Positions 11,295 to 25,087 are shown, counted from the stretch's first letter. The stretch: DNA of 64,000 nt from Sphaerulina vaccinii (GCA_022570795.1 JAKUDP010000013.1:620001-684000), one strand, 5' to 3'. Made by a program: numbers and translations. The notes: generated by a model from the letters alone, not told the origin.

Positions 11295-11997
11295 ATGTCT
11301 ATTCCTGAGTACGTACGACTCCGCAACAGCACCATGTTCATTAATCGGCCTCCATTCTGCGAGATGGGGATGGAAGACCATGACGACCCGTTATCCACAG
11401 CGTGGGACCCTCCAAGATGTCCACCAGCGAGCATGACCTATCGAGAGGCACCCCATAGTTGTGAGAAGCCGCCCTGTCGGCTAGCTCAACGCGAATCACA
11501 CCTTGCACATACCACAGTGCTGTCACCAGATATCATCCCTCAGACTTCTGCACCACAAGCACATCAAAGTATACAGGTGGTTAGCCAGATTCCACCTCGG
11601 CATGATCTAGTCACATCCGCTCTGACCCTTCTTCGTGTCGAGGAACAAGGCGTTTCTCGATGTAAGTATAGGACTTTCCAAGTAGTATTTAGTAGAGGAA
11701 TTCTGCTTGCTGACTAGCAAAGTAGTAACGAGCGTTCCACAAGACGACGGGATGGTGTCGCCGCTGCTTCCACTCGCTCTCAGATCCACAGAAGATAAGT
11801 GCAGCGATAAGATTGGACTTCGATTCATCGACGCTTTGGACTTAGCGCAACCAAGTTTTCTGGAAATGGAGCACGGCAAGTCGTGTGACATGCTAGCACT
11901 TTGTCCTGCCTGTGGGTTTGTTTCGAAGTGGATCTGTGTGGATCAGGTGTCGAGCAGAAAGAAGATTACTTGCAGTACAGTTGTGCCTCGCGCATAA
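11295..11997 (+). CDS. two-exon gene for a small C-x2-C-x5-W-x2-VD protein
   Basis: Exon 1 starts at the ATG at 11295 (MSIPEYVRLRN...) and ends at 11661. The intron has donor GTAAGT at 11662 and branch-like GCTGAC. Acceptor AG at 11721-11722 joins the frames (phase 1, 61 bases); the earlier AG at 11716-11717 would give a stop at once. Exon 2 runs to the TAA at 11995-11997, giving 213 residues. The N-terminal half is rich in P, H and S. The C-terminal end carries LCPACGFVSKWICVDQV, the same C-x2-C-x5-W-x2-VD pattern as the gene at 1018-1620, again close to the stop codon and in the second exon after a phase-1 intron. The two cysteines could bind a metal only together with further ligands. No signal peptide, membrane segment or known domain is seen. 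Confidence 0.55.
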
Positions 11998-12099
11998 AGA
12001 TCGTGCAACGAACGGTGGTAGTTTGCTACAGCACAAAGACATTAGTAATACACGTACAATGCAAGCAATCTCGTTTGTAACTTAATGCAGTACATCGCT

Positions 12100-14277
12100 A
12101 TCTTCTAGCCCTGGCCTCCTTGCTATCTTCTATATTTGTATACTTTTTTTATTAGTTTCTACTATCTAGAGAGCCTAAGCCTATACCTTATACCAAGCCT
12201 CCCCTACTAGAGATCTATAATATAGACGAATAGAAAATATTATTTTTTAGAATATTATTAAAAAAAAAAGTAAAGAAAATAGAAGTAAAAGTCTATTTTA
12301 ATCTATAAGTCAAATAGATAGTATTATTTACTATACTATACTATACTATACTATACTATACTATACTATACTATACTATACTATACTATACTATACTATA
12401 CTATACTATACTATACTATACTATATTATTTCTTCTATATATTTTCTCTAGAAGTAGTTCTTATTTAATATATTATATAGATAGAAAAAATATAGTAATT
12501 CTAACTAATAATTATCTATTATAAATATATATATTTTTATATTCTATACTTAGATATATAACTATAATATATAGACTTAGCTATTACTTTAGACTAGTAA
12601 TAGATAGAAGGCTTATAACTAGTATTACTTCTAATTATAATATAGCTATCTAATAGAAATATTTTAAAAATCTATTTATAGTATAAAATATAGAATAGAG
12701 AATAGTATAGTAGCTAGCTTAAAAGCTAATAGGTACCTTATACTTACTATACCTATAATATCTCTATTGATTTTTAGCTTATTAGTAGTTAAATCTAAAA
12801 AAAAAAAAAAAAAAAATATATAAAAAAATATAGAATTAGAAAAGTACTAGTATTAGTAGAGCTAGATATAGCTTTAAAGCTTAAATAAAATAGATAAAGT
12901 ATATCTATAGTATCTTATACTAGTAATTAGTACTAGTAGCTAAAGTACTAGAATAGCTAGAGTTAGATAGAAAGAGACTATAGAGCTAGAATAGACTAGT
13001 ATAGTAATTTATTAAAATTAGTAGTAGTTATAAAGTACCTATCTAGATTAAATAATAGTAAGCTAAACTAGTATAATAAAATTATAGATTATTATAGTAA
13101 AATAATAATATATAAACTAAGTATCTAATAGACTTTTCTATTTAAATACTAGAAGTAATTTATTTATAGATAGAGAGAGTATTAGTAGACTATAGCTTTT
13201 TAATTAGTATAAGTACTTTATTTTCTAGTATAATATTAAAATTTAGTATTTTTAGTCTACTATTTTTTATAAGTTTTATAATTATAGAATAATATATACT
13301 TTTTAATAAAAAGTACTATTATCTAGATACTACTTCTAATTAGATTTTAGTATATAGATTAAATATTTAGTAGAATATATTCTATAGAGCTTAGATATAT
13401 TCTAATAGTATATTATTAAATAGTATATCTATATATTAAAAATATCTTCTACTAAAGATTATTATAGTATCTAATAATAATATACTAAGTATAGTAGGAA
13501 TTACTATTATACTATTTATATATACTATAATTAGTAGAATAGAAATATTTATACTAATTAAGCCTTAATATAAGCTAGCTAAAATAATAGCTAGCTAGAG
13601 TAGATAATAGATATATAATCTATTTTAGTATATTACTATATATATATAGTATATAGTAGTATAAGTAATAATAGTATTTCTTAAAAGTATAGGAAAGTTT
13701 CTAAATTAGATAATAAATATATAGTATTACTAAAAATATTTTTACTAAGTAGCTTTTTCTAGTTATATTTATAATAAAACTAACTTAGAGATATATTAAA
13801 TTAAGATAGCTTATAAAAGTATAAAAAAAATAGATAATACTTAGAAATAGCTTATATAGGCTTAATCTATATATAGCTAGATTTAATAAATAAAACAAAA
13901 TAAAACAAAATAGAAATAGATATTAGTATAGTATTCTAGTAGCAAAGCAACCTAGCTTAGCTATAGTATAGATATATATATCTACTCTATATATTATTAC
14001 CTAAATAGAAAGTATTCTATATATTCTACTAAATATAAGTTAGTTCTAATTAGTTATAAACTAAAATATTAATAATTTTTTCTATTATATCTAAGATAAC
14101 TATTTTATAGTATATATATATAGGTTTTTATAAATACTATCTTATATAGAATTAATTATTAGGCTCTATATTATAATAAGTATATACTTTTAATAGATAG
14201 TATATAGAAACTTTAGAAATATATAAGAAAAATAACTCTAGTACTAATATTTTATAAAATTCTAAAGTACTAGCTAC
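12100..14277. mobile_element. RIP-degraded repeat sequence, family not identified
   Basis: An abrupt change near 12,100 leads to AT-rich sequence with the RIP signature. It contains the pentanucleotide array at 12331-12425 and an A run at about 12,799-12,816. No protein motif is readable, because all frames contain dense stops. Confidence 0.5.
12331..12425. repeat. (CTATA)19 pentanucleotide microsatellite
   Basis: Nineteen perfect tandem copies of CTATA (95 bases) with no interruptions, inside RIP-altered DNA. Perfection suggests recent slippage after the RIP events. Confidence 0.97.
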
Positions 14278-14641
14278 TATTATAGTTTAGATAGACGAGT
14301 CTAAGCCTTATAGGAATACCTATATATAATTAGGCAAGCAGCCGCATCCGTATAGATATAGCTACCTTGCGCTATAGGCGCTTACTCGATTACTAGTAAT
14401 CTAGTAATTCTAATTACCTAGATTACTATAATTAGAGTAATCGAAGGAAATTTCCTTTATATATATAGATAATAAATATTATAGTTATAGATAGTTATTA
14501 TATATAACTTACTATTCTATCTTACTAATTAGAATATAAGAACCTTCTTTACTTGCTCTCTTATAGATATATTAACAAGCTCTAACTAGATTAAGCTTAG
14601 CCTCTACTTAGTAAAATTATTAGGTCTTCTATAACCTAATA
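14278..14641 (+). repeat. 364-bp LTR of a Gypsy family, plus orientation
   Basis: It starts TATTATAGTTTAGATAG and ends AACCTAATA. The same 364-base unit occurs at 49187-49550 (plus) and 48685-49048 (minus), and a truncated copy lies at 36801 (minus). The terminal TA...TA fits TG...CA after RIP. It is joined directly to the integrase end of the minus-strand Gypsy remnant, but its orientation is opposite to that element's own 5' LTR, so it is not that element's 3' LTR. The 5-base flanks do not match. Confidence 0.75.
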
Positions 14642-15389
14642 CTAAAGTACTATTTTTTATTTATTATTATATAGCCTAGCTATTATTAGTTGCAAGTCTA
14701 TAATTCGTTCTTCTAGTTCCTTATAGAGGCTTTTTAGATTATTACTTGCAATTATAGTATATTCTACCTATAGGTAAAATAAAAGTTTTCTAAAAAGGTT
14801 TAGGTTTTACTTATAATTCGAAAAGAATAGTATAGCCTTTATTATCTCTAATTACTAATTATTTAGTATAAGCTATACTATTAGTAGTAGCGCTAACTAG
14901 TTATCTTATATATAATTAATATAGTATTATAGGTATTATTCTAGTATTTAGTTTGTTTTTTTAGTTTGCCTATCTATCTAAGGATAATATACTATTAATA
15001 GCTTATATTTAATTCCGAGTATGCTAACTAAGGTCTTCTAGTAGTTAGAGGTAAAGAGCTTGTCTCTATCTATAATAAATACTTTTAGGAATTTATAATA
15101 TTTTATAAGTCTATCTATAATAAAATATCCAAGTTACTTAGTAGTATATATTTTACTAGTAGTAATAAAGTATATATATTTAGTAAGCCTATCGACTATA
15201 ACTAGTATTATATTATAGCTAATTCCTATAATCTAGTCCTATAATAAAAGCAACTTTATAATAAAGTTTATTATAACTTTATCCTATAGTTAATATAGAG
15301 GAGTATAGAATTAGATATATTTATATTTTATATATCGATCTACCTTATTCTATTAGTAGAGCTTATAGTATTTAATATATTATAATATA
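14642..15389 (-). mobile_element. minus-strand Gypsy remnant, piece 1 (integrase end)
   Basis: The reverse complement of about 14,930-15,100 reads as a Ty3/Gypsy integrase core with RIP-type stops. Visible pieces are IDRDKLFTSNY followed by a degraded YHPQTDGQTER-like segment. The sequence continues across Copia copy A into 21,135. It would be the downstream part of the pol gene. Left of it the expected 3' LTR is missing. Confidence 0.7.
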
Positions 15390-15636
15390 TATCGAATTGG
15401 GACGATAATATATATACCTATAATATATAGAAAGAGTCTCGATATGCGATAGAAGTAGAAGCGTTAGATAGGAACTAACTATATTAATTATATTAGTTAG
15501 ATATAGGTTGCATCTCCTCCTAAGATATAGAGTATTAGATAAGTTACGTAACCTACTACTATATAATATATATTATATAATCTAATCCCTAAGAGGGTAT
15601 CTCTTAGATAGTCTAACTAGACTATACTTTCTAATA
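15390..15636 (-). repeat. 3' LTR of Copia copy A
   Basis: 247 bases, TATCGAATTGGGAC to CTTTCTAATA on the plus strand, paired with 20888-21134. Confidence 0.95.
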
Positions 15637-18600
15637 TTCCTACTTAGGCTAGATAGTCCTTCTACCCTATATTCTAGTACTTATATTCCGTTCCAAATTT
15701 CGATAACTTATTAAGTGCAGAAGAGCTATTTATATAAGCTAGAGTTGTCTTATAAACTCCTAGAATTAGGGACTATTCTTCGGCTTAGTTAACCTATTTA
15801 TAACTATCTCCTTTGTTAGAATATATACTACTACTATCTTCCTTTGCTACTAGAGTCTTCTAATATTATTATAGGCTATATTAATATATTTTAATCTCTT
15901 ATAGGTATAGGTATCTTTAACTAGGGTTAGAGATACTTAGTTATCTTCTATAATCTAAATAGGTCTAAGTTTATTTACTATATTAGAGTTTGCTTTAATA
16001 AGTAGTTAAAAAGAATATTTTCCTACTAGCTCTATATAGTCTATTTCCCTTAGAAGTGCTACTAGGAATTAAGATTGCTTAGTATATATATTTAGAGCTA
16101 TATACTTAGCCTCTATAGTTAATATTACTATAGACTTCTACTTCTTACTTATCTAAGATACTAGTACTCTATAGAGGAAGAAGATAGATCTAAGAATTAA
16201 GACTCTATCTACCTTATCTATTATATAGTTAGAGTCTAAGTATCTAATATATCCTCTACTATCTTTCCTAAATATAAGTCCTAGGTCTAGGGACGACCTA
16301 AGGTATCTTACTAGTTTCTTTAGAGTATTTATATATTCCCTTATTAGGTTAGCTATATATAAGCTTAGTCTACTAAGAGCGAAAGTAATATCTAGTTTTA
16401 TTATAACTATCGGCTATATCTATATACCTATCTAGCTTTAATACTTCTATTTAGTATATCTCTTATTAGATAGAATTGCCTTAGTAAAGCTTTTATAACT
16501 ATCTATTAGTAAGAGAGTTAGATAGGTATTTTCCTTAGTTATATTTAGCTTTATAAGGTTCTCTTAGATATAGTATTCTTAATTAAGCTTTAAAGTTCCT
16601 ATAACTCTATTCCTTATTATCTTTATTCTAAGAATCTTTTCTAGCTTTTTTAGATTCTTAATCTTAAAAACCTTACTAAGCTATTTCTTAAACTAGAGAA
16701 TATCCTTTAGCTCTAGTACTATAATAGGTATATTATCTATATAGGTTAGGACTATAATTCTTTTTTCTCTATAGATAAGTAGATATAGGTCGATCTCTAA
16801 TTAATCGAATTCTATCTATTCTAGCTTTAAGATATAGAGTTTATTCTAGTCTCTTACTACTTACTTAAGTCTATAGAGACTCTTTAGAATTTTTAGAACC
16901 TAGTTTAGTAGAACCTCTACTTCTAGAGGTAGAATTATATAAATATCTTCTTTTAGAGAGCTCTTTATAAATATATTATTTATATCTACTTAGTATATCT
17001 CTAAGTTCTTTTCGCAAATAACTACTATAAATACTTTTAAAGTATTATACCTTATAGTTAGTATAAAGATATTTTTAAAGTCTACTCTAAACTTCTAGAA
17101 GAACCTTCTAGTAACTAGTCTTATTTTGAACTTTTTAATAGCTCTACTAATTAATCTATTTATATTAAAGACCTACCTAGATATTATAAGGTTTATACTC
17201 TTTAGTAGTATAACTAGCTTCTAGATATAGTTACTATCTAAAGCTACTAGTTCTCTCTAGATTACTTCTTCCTATATATAGCTCTATTTAGAATTCTATA
17301 TTACCTCTTTATAGAACTTTAGAATAGAGACCTCTTACTTTAAAGTAATATTAGGTCTAAGTACTATAAATATAACCTTTTTAATTTCTACTAAGATTTT
17401 CTAGATATAATCTCCTTCTTCTTTAATTAGGCTAAGGAATGCTTTATAATACTTTAGATTAGGTATATTCTCTTTCTTATCTCTCTACCTCTTTTAGAAA
17501 ACCTACCTTATAACTATATTATAGGCTTTAGGTTTAGGTTCTTTTCTTTTATTCGAGATAGATTTTCTTCTCTTCTAGGATTATACTCTTACTTCTAGTA
17601 GATCTTATATAATATCTAGATATTTTCTAATATATATATTTCTACTAGTTCCTTAATAAACTTCGGTCGGCTAATTAGTCGGCTACTCTATTCTAATTTT
17701 CTCCTTCTAAAGCTATATACTTCTAGAGTTTTCTTTTTCTAGATCTATTCTCTAGTACTTCTTCTTATTCTTTAGTAGAGGTCTAAGCTATATAAATAGT
17801 AGTTAATATTTAGTTAGGCCCCTAGAGCCTAATAGACTTTAGAACTCCTTCTACTTCTTTAGTTTCCTAACTAGTTTCCTAACTAGTATAATACTAGATT
17901 AGTTAAGCCTAGGAATATTTAACTCCAAATCTCCTTTTTTCTTATACTTAAACTATTTAGTATTACTATAGGCCTTAATAGCCCCTATATTAGGCTTCTA
18001 GAAGAGCTATATTTTAGTAGTATCTAGAATATAACTAATAAATATAGTATCCTTGCCTCTATTTATTAGTTTATCTAATTATATTCTAGCTAGCTAGGAC
18101 TTTAGGTTTATATATACTACTACTTTATAGCTCTAGACTCTAAAGTATAATACTAGAGGTCTCTATTCTAAGAATACCTTCTTAGGTAAGACTTTGAATC
18201 TATTAATATCTAGCCTATTTAGAAAAGTATTCCTAATAATAATACTTACTTCTAGTACCTTAGGCTAGAACTTAATTAGTATATTAGATTCTTCTAGTAT
18301 TACTCTTACTCTTTTTTTAGAGGTCTAGATCGACCTTTTAACAACTCTATTCTAAATAGAGTTATATACCTTAGTAGTATAGAAAGAGATTCTATTTTCT
18401 CTTTCCTACTACTTTAGTATAGTAAGAAGCTCTCTTACTCTATTACTCCTTACTACTTAGAGAGGATTTCTAGATTAAAGCTCTACCTTCCTTTTCTATT
18501 AGTAGAAGGTAGGTAGTATATCTATTCTTAACTTTAGTAGAAAGGCCTACTTCTTCTTTAAAAAGTTATTAATAATTTTAAGCTACTACTTAAATTCTAA

Positions 18601-19550
18601 TCTTAAGATAGGTAGAGGTCTATAGATATTAATAGATATAAGAGCTAGCCTTTAGGGCTTCTACTATATCTCTTTCCCTCTATACTACTTTATTTTTACT
18701 ATTATATAGACTCTATATACTCTATACTCCTTTGGAATTAGTATTAGGCTTTTTAAATCTAAGACCTAGTAAAGGTTTTTTACTACCTTCTTCCTAAAAT
18801 ATATAAGCCTTCGATGCTAGAGCTCCTACTAATCCTAGGTACTCTCTAATATATAGAAAGTATATACTTTATCTATTAATTTCTATAAGAAGTATACTTG
18901 ATTTTAGTCGAGCTTCTAGAGCCTAATAGACTTAGCTAGACTCTTATTAATCTCTTTAATAAATAGGACTCTTTCTAATATTCTTATCTAGATAACTACT
19001 TTTCTAGAGGCTAAAACAAGTATAAATTTTAGTAGTTAAATACTAAACTACTTACTAAACTAATTCTATAAAATAAGATTTACTCTAAGTCTAGGTATAA
19101 AAAGAATATCTCTTAGTATAATCTATTTGCTCTTTCTGCCCCCTATTACTACTTTTCCTATATATATAGCTATTAGATAGCTACCTCTAACCTTAATCTA
19201 CTTTCTAGCCTAAAGAGGCTTTAGTTCTCTAAAAAGTAATTCTTAGTTAGTTATATAGGTAGAAGTATAAGAGTTAAGTAGCTATTCTAATAGTCTATAC
19301 TTGCCTTTAGCTTCTATAGTAGAGTAGGCTACTTTATTAATATCCTTATCCTTAGATAGAGTCTAGAATAGGTCTAAAGTAGTTAGTAACCTTATATTTT
19401 ATACTATAAAAGCCTTTTTCGAGTATTTCTTATTTAATTTCTTAAAAGATTGTACTTCGAGCTAGAGTCTTTTTACTACTACTTTTAGCTTATTTTTATT
19501 AAGTAAAGAACTCCTTCTAGCTTGTATTAGAGAGAGTCTCTTTTCGACTC

Positions 19551-19585
19551 TATTTAGTTAGGTCTCTAGAGCCTAATAGGACTTA
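19551..19585. repeat. palindromic hairpin, site 3 in copy A
   Basis: AGTTAGGTCTCTAGAGCCTA core followed by ATAGGACTT, the RIP-altered form of the same palindromic unit as sites 1 and 2. It is also present in copy B at about 33,792-33,825. Copy C has a different sequence at the homologous place (about 26,360). Confidence 0.65.
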
Positions 19586-20887
19586 GTAGCTCTCTTTGCC
19601 TATTCGAGTCTAGAGTATTTTCTCTAGGTATATAGTCTCTTATAGAGGAAATATTCTAGTAGTTGCTAGGTACCTTTCCTAGCAAATATAGCCGTCTCTT
19701 TTTAGTCTATAGACTCTTCTACTTCTAGTATCTAGAAGATATTCTCTAGTATTAGGTTCTTCTAAGCTAGAATAGTCTATCTAGTACTTTTATATCTATC
19801 TAGTAGAGAGAAGAGTAGATGCTTAATCTTTATTTCTAGAGTCTTATAGTAAGACTCTCTCTAGTTAATCTCTACTATTCTTCTACCTAGGTTTCTAAAA
19901 TAGACCTATAAGCTTCTAATTCTATCTTCTAGTTCTATTTTAAAGTTTATATACTTCTAGATAATAGCTATTATATAGGCTTGCTAGACCTTGCTATACT
20001 TGTTATATAGAGTTATCTAGATATTAAAAGCCCTCTTCTCCTCTATTACTTTATTCTAATTATTCTACTCTAGGTACTTAGTTAGCTTATAGATTGCCTA
20101 AGTATTTGCTTTCCTCTACTATAGGCTAAATTTTAAGTATTCTAGCCCTAGGAAACTATTAGGTATCTTTATAAATAATAAGAATAACTCCTCTAACTAG
20201 AAAGTCTATAATATTTTCTTTTTAGTATCTCTTAGGTCTAAGATTACTTAGAAGATTTCCTTTTCTTCTAGGTTGTTTTCCTATAGTCTAAACTATAGCT
20301 TTTAGTTCTCTCTTAATAGGACTAGTATAGCTCTCTTACCTCTAAATCTACTTCCTTACTTCTAATCTATTTTACCTAAAATATTAAAAACTAAACTTTA
20401 AAAATTAATACTTTTTTAAATAATTTTAGTAGTAGTTTCTAGATAGCTACTTTCCTAGTTTAAAACTCTCTTCCTTCTCTTTTAGATAAGCTTAGTATAG
20501 TTTCCTATACTTTCTACTTATCTATACTTATAGATAGACTTAAATAGTCTCTTCTTAGAGAGATATACCTTTCTAAGGTATTAGTAGTACTCTAGTATAG
20601 AGGTTAAGTCTTATCTATATAAAATAGTACTTTAGCCTCTAGCTTACTCTTTCCTCTTTATACTCTTTAAGCTCTACTTCTTAAGTATATCTTACTAGGT
20701 TCTTCTCTATCTTATCTACCTATAGGAATGTCCGGAACTCGCTAGGATCTTCTATATCTTCTTAGTAGTATAGATAGGTATACCTCGAGTCTTCTAATAC
20801 TCCTTTTATTATAGGTTTATATCCTACTATTAGAAAAGGCTAACTATTACTATCTAATACTTCCTCTACAAACCTAGGCTTATAACC

Positions 20888-21134
20888 TATCGAATTAGAA
20901 TAATAATATATATACTTATAATATATAGAAAAAGTCTCGATATATAATAGAAGTAGAAGTATTAGATAGGAACTAACTATATTAATTATATTAGTTAGAT
21001 ATAGGTTGCATCTCCTTCTAAGATATAGAGTATTAGATAAGTTACGTAACCTACTACTATATAATATATATTATATAATCTAATTCCTAAGAGGGTATCT
21101 TTTAGATAGTCTAACTAGACTATACTTTCTAATA
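20888..21134 (-). repeat. 5' LTR of Copia copy A
   Basis: 247 bases, paired with 15390-15636; the primer-binding sequence abuts its left end on the plus strand. Confidence 0.95.
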
Positions 21135-23912
21135 ATATATATTTATATATATATAGAAAGCTAAAGTTTCTCTAAATTAACTCTATAGTTTTTATAGTTC
21201 TAGAGTATCTATATTATAGATTATTATAGTAGTATTATATATACTTATTCTCTCGGTCTTTTAGTACCTAATACTTCCTTTATAGTATAAGGAACTATTC
21301 TTCTATATTCTAAAGAACTTATATAATATAGTTAAACTCTATTAAGTTCGAGCTTAGGCTTCTATCTAGATTGGCCTTAAATACTTTCTAGTATACTAGT
21401 TCTTTTCTTTCTATATAGTTACTTCGGCAGCTTAGTATATTAGCTCGACTATTATTCTTTTCTAGTATATAGTAGATTTCGAACTTATATTAACTAAGTA
21501 GTTCTAACTAGTAGGCCTATTATCGGGTTAATACTTTTATTATAGTAAAGTAAGTTAGATTCTTATAATTAGAAAGAATCGTAAGCTTAGAGGCTCCTTC
21601 TATATATACTCGCTAGTACTATATAGTAGCGACAATTATAAGTAACTCTTTATTATAGATATTATAGTTTTGTTCTATAGGAGTTAGTTTCCTTAAGTAG
21701 TAAGCTACTAGGTATCTCTTCCTATTATACTTTTATATAAAGTATGCTTCTATAGCTATATCTAATATATTAGTCTCTAGTTTAACTTTGTATTTCCTAT
21801 CGAATAATTATAGTACTAGTACCTAGTAGTATAATATCTTAAGTACTTTAAAAGCCTTTACTTAGTCTATACCCTAGCTCTACTTTCTATCCTTCTATAT
21901 AAGCTTATTTAATAGTATAGAGAGCCTTAAGTAGTTCTTAATAAACTTCTAGTTATAATTAGCTAGTCTAAGGAACAATTGCACTTCCTTAACTATTTTA
22001 GATACTAGCTAAGTTTATATCGACTCTATCTTTACTAGATCGATTTTAATTCCTTAAAGGCTTAGAATAAATTCTAGAAACTTAACTTCTTTCCTATAGA
22101 ACTCGTACTTTTCTAGAGTAGTATAGAATTCTATATTTATAAGTTATTAGAAAATATCCTAGACTTGTTTAATATATTCCTATAGAGGCCTCTTAGTATA
22201 GACAAGAATGTCGTCTATATATATAATAATATATATATTAAGTAGGTCTCTAAGGATATTATTTACTATCTTCTAGTAGGAGGCTAGTATATTAGTTAGT
22301 CCTATAGGTATAACTCTAAACTTATAAAGTCTATAGTATATTTAGAATACTATTTTCTATTCCTTGCCTTCTACTATATAGATAGTATAGAATATATCTC
22401 GTAGATCGATTTTTATATACTAGTTAGATTCTATAAGTCTATCCTATAGTTCTTTAATATTAGGTAATAGGTATTAGTTTTTAATAGTAATCTTATTTAG
22501 TCTTTAATAATCGACTACTAGTTATAACTTTCTATTAGGTTTTGGAACGAATATAGTTAGAGCTCTAGCGCTAGATTATAACTTATAGATCTATTATTTT
22601 ATAAGTATCTTTTTTAACTATTTTTTTTCTTTCTAGAGCTCTTTTTTAGATTTCTTTTATAATAGTTTAAATAGAGGCTCTCTATTAGGTATTAGTATAA
22701 TCCTATAGTTCTATTTCTAGTATTTAGATAGAGCTTCTAGTTCCTCGACTTCTTTAAAAAGTTTTAACTACTTTTAATACTTTTTAGAAATATCTAGTTC
22801 TAAGATAGTATTTTTTAATAGAGTATTACTTCTATTAGTACCTATAACTTTATAACTCTCTACTATTATCGAGGTATCTATTTAGAGTAAGTCTACTTCT
22901 ATAGCTTATAGTAGTATAAGTTCGGTCTAGTTAAACTATTTAGCCTTATTTGCTAGCAAATACTACTACTATATAGGTTAAATATTAATAATATAATTAT
23001 ATTTCTTAAATATAAGTACTTTTTTTCTCTAGTTAATTACTAGATTATACTTTTTTAACTAAGGTATACCTAGAACAATATTATAACTAGCTATATTAGT
23101 AATATCTAGAATAATTATTTTATAGTACTATTAGATAGCAAGTAGTAGTAGTATTGTCTCTTGCTCTATACTAGGTAAGAATAATCTATCTACTATAATT
23201 AATTTATACTCTTTTTTCTTATACTAGGTTATAAGTCTATAATATTTTATAAATAACTCGGAGGTAAAGTTCCTACTTGCTCTAGAGTCTATTATAGCTA
23301 GTAGCTTATAACTATTAATAATAATTTTTATATAAAAGACTATTATTAATACTTAAGTATTTATATTATAGAACTTTCTAGAGATACTTATTTTCTAGAA
23401 GTTAATTCTTTTCCTAATAGAGTAATAGTAGCTTTTTTAGCAAGCTACTTATAGATCTATTATTCTATTTCTCTAATTATCTAATATAGATTCTTTTCTA
23501 TCTATATCTTATTATAGGTAGTTTTAGATTAATATTACTAGGTAAAAGTATACTTTCTCTAAAGTTTCTTAATAGCTTTATATATCTAGTTTATAATAAT
23601 TTTTCTATTTAGAGTAATATATCTAAATAGAGTATATATACTTCTAATTAGAACTCTTTCTTATATAAAGGTATCGAACTTATAGTCGACTTCGATATAT
23701 TAGTAATTCTAGAATATATATCTTATTCTATTAAGTATAGTATCTAGCTTAGATAGATAGAGGTATCTCCTTCCTCTAACTTTTAGAAAGATATACTTAT
23801 AATTTTATACTAGGTTTAGAATAAGTTATTTAATTTAGCTCGGTATATTTATAATAAAAGTTATAATCTCGATATCTATATTCGATTTTTTAGAACTTTT
23901 ATTTTTATTATT
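21135..23912 (-). mobile_element. minus-strand Gypsy remnant, piece 2 (protease to integrase)
   Basis: The reverse complement of about 22,200-22,560 carries a Ty3/Gypsy reverse transcriptase. LRLVVDYRRLNKITIKNQYP, a GLTN box and the catalytic YIDDILVYTK are readable between RIP-type stops. RNase H and the beginning of integrase follow towards 21,135. Towards 23,400-23,500 a degraded zinc-knuckle-like segment suggests the Gag/protease side. The element is split by Copia copies A (left) and B (right). Confidence 0.85.
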
Positions 23913-24159
23913 TATCGAATTAGAATAATAATATATATACCTACGATATATAGGAAGAGTCTCGATATACGATAGAAGTAGAAGTATTAGATAGGAACTA
24001 ACTATATTAATTATATTAGTTAGATATAGGTTGCATCTCCTTCTAAGATATAGAGTATTAGATAAGTTATATAACCTACTACTATATAATATATATTATA
24101 TAATCTAATCCCTAAGAGGGTATCTCTTAGATAGTCTAACTAGACTATACTTTCTAATA
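23913..24159 (-). repeat. 3' LTR of Copia copy B
   Basis: 247 bases, near-identical to the LTRs of copy A and paired with 35128-35374. Confidence 0.95.
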
Positions 24160-24841
24160 CTCCTACTTAGGCTAGATAGTTCTTCTACTCTATATTCTAG
24201 TACTTATATTCTATTCCAAATCTTAATAACTTATTAAGTATAGAAGAGCTATTTATATAAGCTAGAGTTGTCTTATAAACTCCTAGAATTAGGGACTATT
24301 CTTTAGCTTAGTTAACCTATTTGCAACTATCTCCTTTATTAGAATATATACTACTACTATCTTTCTTTGCTACTAGAGTCTTCTAATATTATTATAAGCT
24401 ATATTAATATATTTTGATCTCTTATAGGTATAGGCATTCTTAACTAGAGTTAGAGATACTTAGTTATCTCCTATAATCTAAATAGGTCTAAGTTTATTTA
24501 CTATATTAGAGTTCGCTTTAATAAGTAGTTAAAAAGAATATTCTCCTACTAGCTCTATATAGTCTATTTCCCTTAGAAGTGCTACTAGGAATTAAGATTA
24601 CTTAGTATATATATTTAGAGCTATATACTTAGCCTCTATAGTTGATATTACTATAGACTTCTACTTCTTACTTATCTAAGATACTAGTACTCTATAGAGG
24701 AAGAAGATAGATCCGAGGATTAAGACTCTATCTACCTTGTCTATTATATAGTTAGAGTCTAAGTATCTAATAAGTCCTCTACTATCTCTTCTAAATATAA
24801 GTCCTAAGTCTAGAGACGACCTAAAGTATTTTACTAGTTTC

Positions 24842-25087
24842 TATTAGAAAGTATAGTCTAGTTAGACTATCTGAGAGACACCCCCTAGGGATTAGAATAT
24901 ATAATATAGGTTACGTAACAATAGGTCGCGTAACTCATCTAATGCTCTATATCTTAGGAGGAGATGCAACCTATAACTAACTAATATAATTAACACGGTT
25001 AGTTCCTATCTGACGCTTCTACTTCTATTACGTATTAAGACCCTTCCTACACGTCGCAGGCGTATATATTATCGTCCTATTTCGATA
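24842..25087 (+). repeat. 5' LTR of Copia copy C
   Basis: 246 bases, TATTAGAAAG to TTTCGATA, paired with 30308-30553. It retains GGTCGCGTAAC and other GC-containing segments lost in copies A and B. Confidence 0.97.

Larger units (their letters stand above)
15390..21134 (-). mobile_element. Copia-type LTR retrotransposon, copy A (full length, RIP-inactivated)
   Basis: The element is 5,745 bases on the minus strand, bounded by 247-base LTRs (15390-15636 and 20888-21134) and by the target-site duplication ATATA (15385-15389 and 21135-21139). The internal sequence aligns along its length with copy C, in which the Gag, protease, integrase, reverse transcriptase and RNase H parts can be read. In copy A these frames are heavily closed by RIP-type TAG/TAA codons. 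Next to the 5' LTR (right side) is the primer-binding sequence GGTTATAAGCC on the minus strand. Three palindromic hairpins lie inside (near 17,820, 18,915 and 19,565). The element interrupts the older minus-strand Gypsy remnant. Confidence 0.95.

Noticed and set aside
11662..11717. A 56-base intron ending at the first AG (11716-11717) in the gene at 11295
   Set aside because: This splice would create an immediate TAG. The next AG at 11721-11722 joins the two open frames.
12331..12425. CRISPR-like or telomere-like array
   Set aside because: The array is a simple tandem CTATA repeat without spacers and does not resemble TTAGGG telomere repeats.
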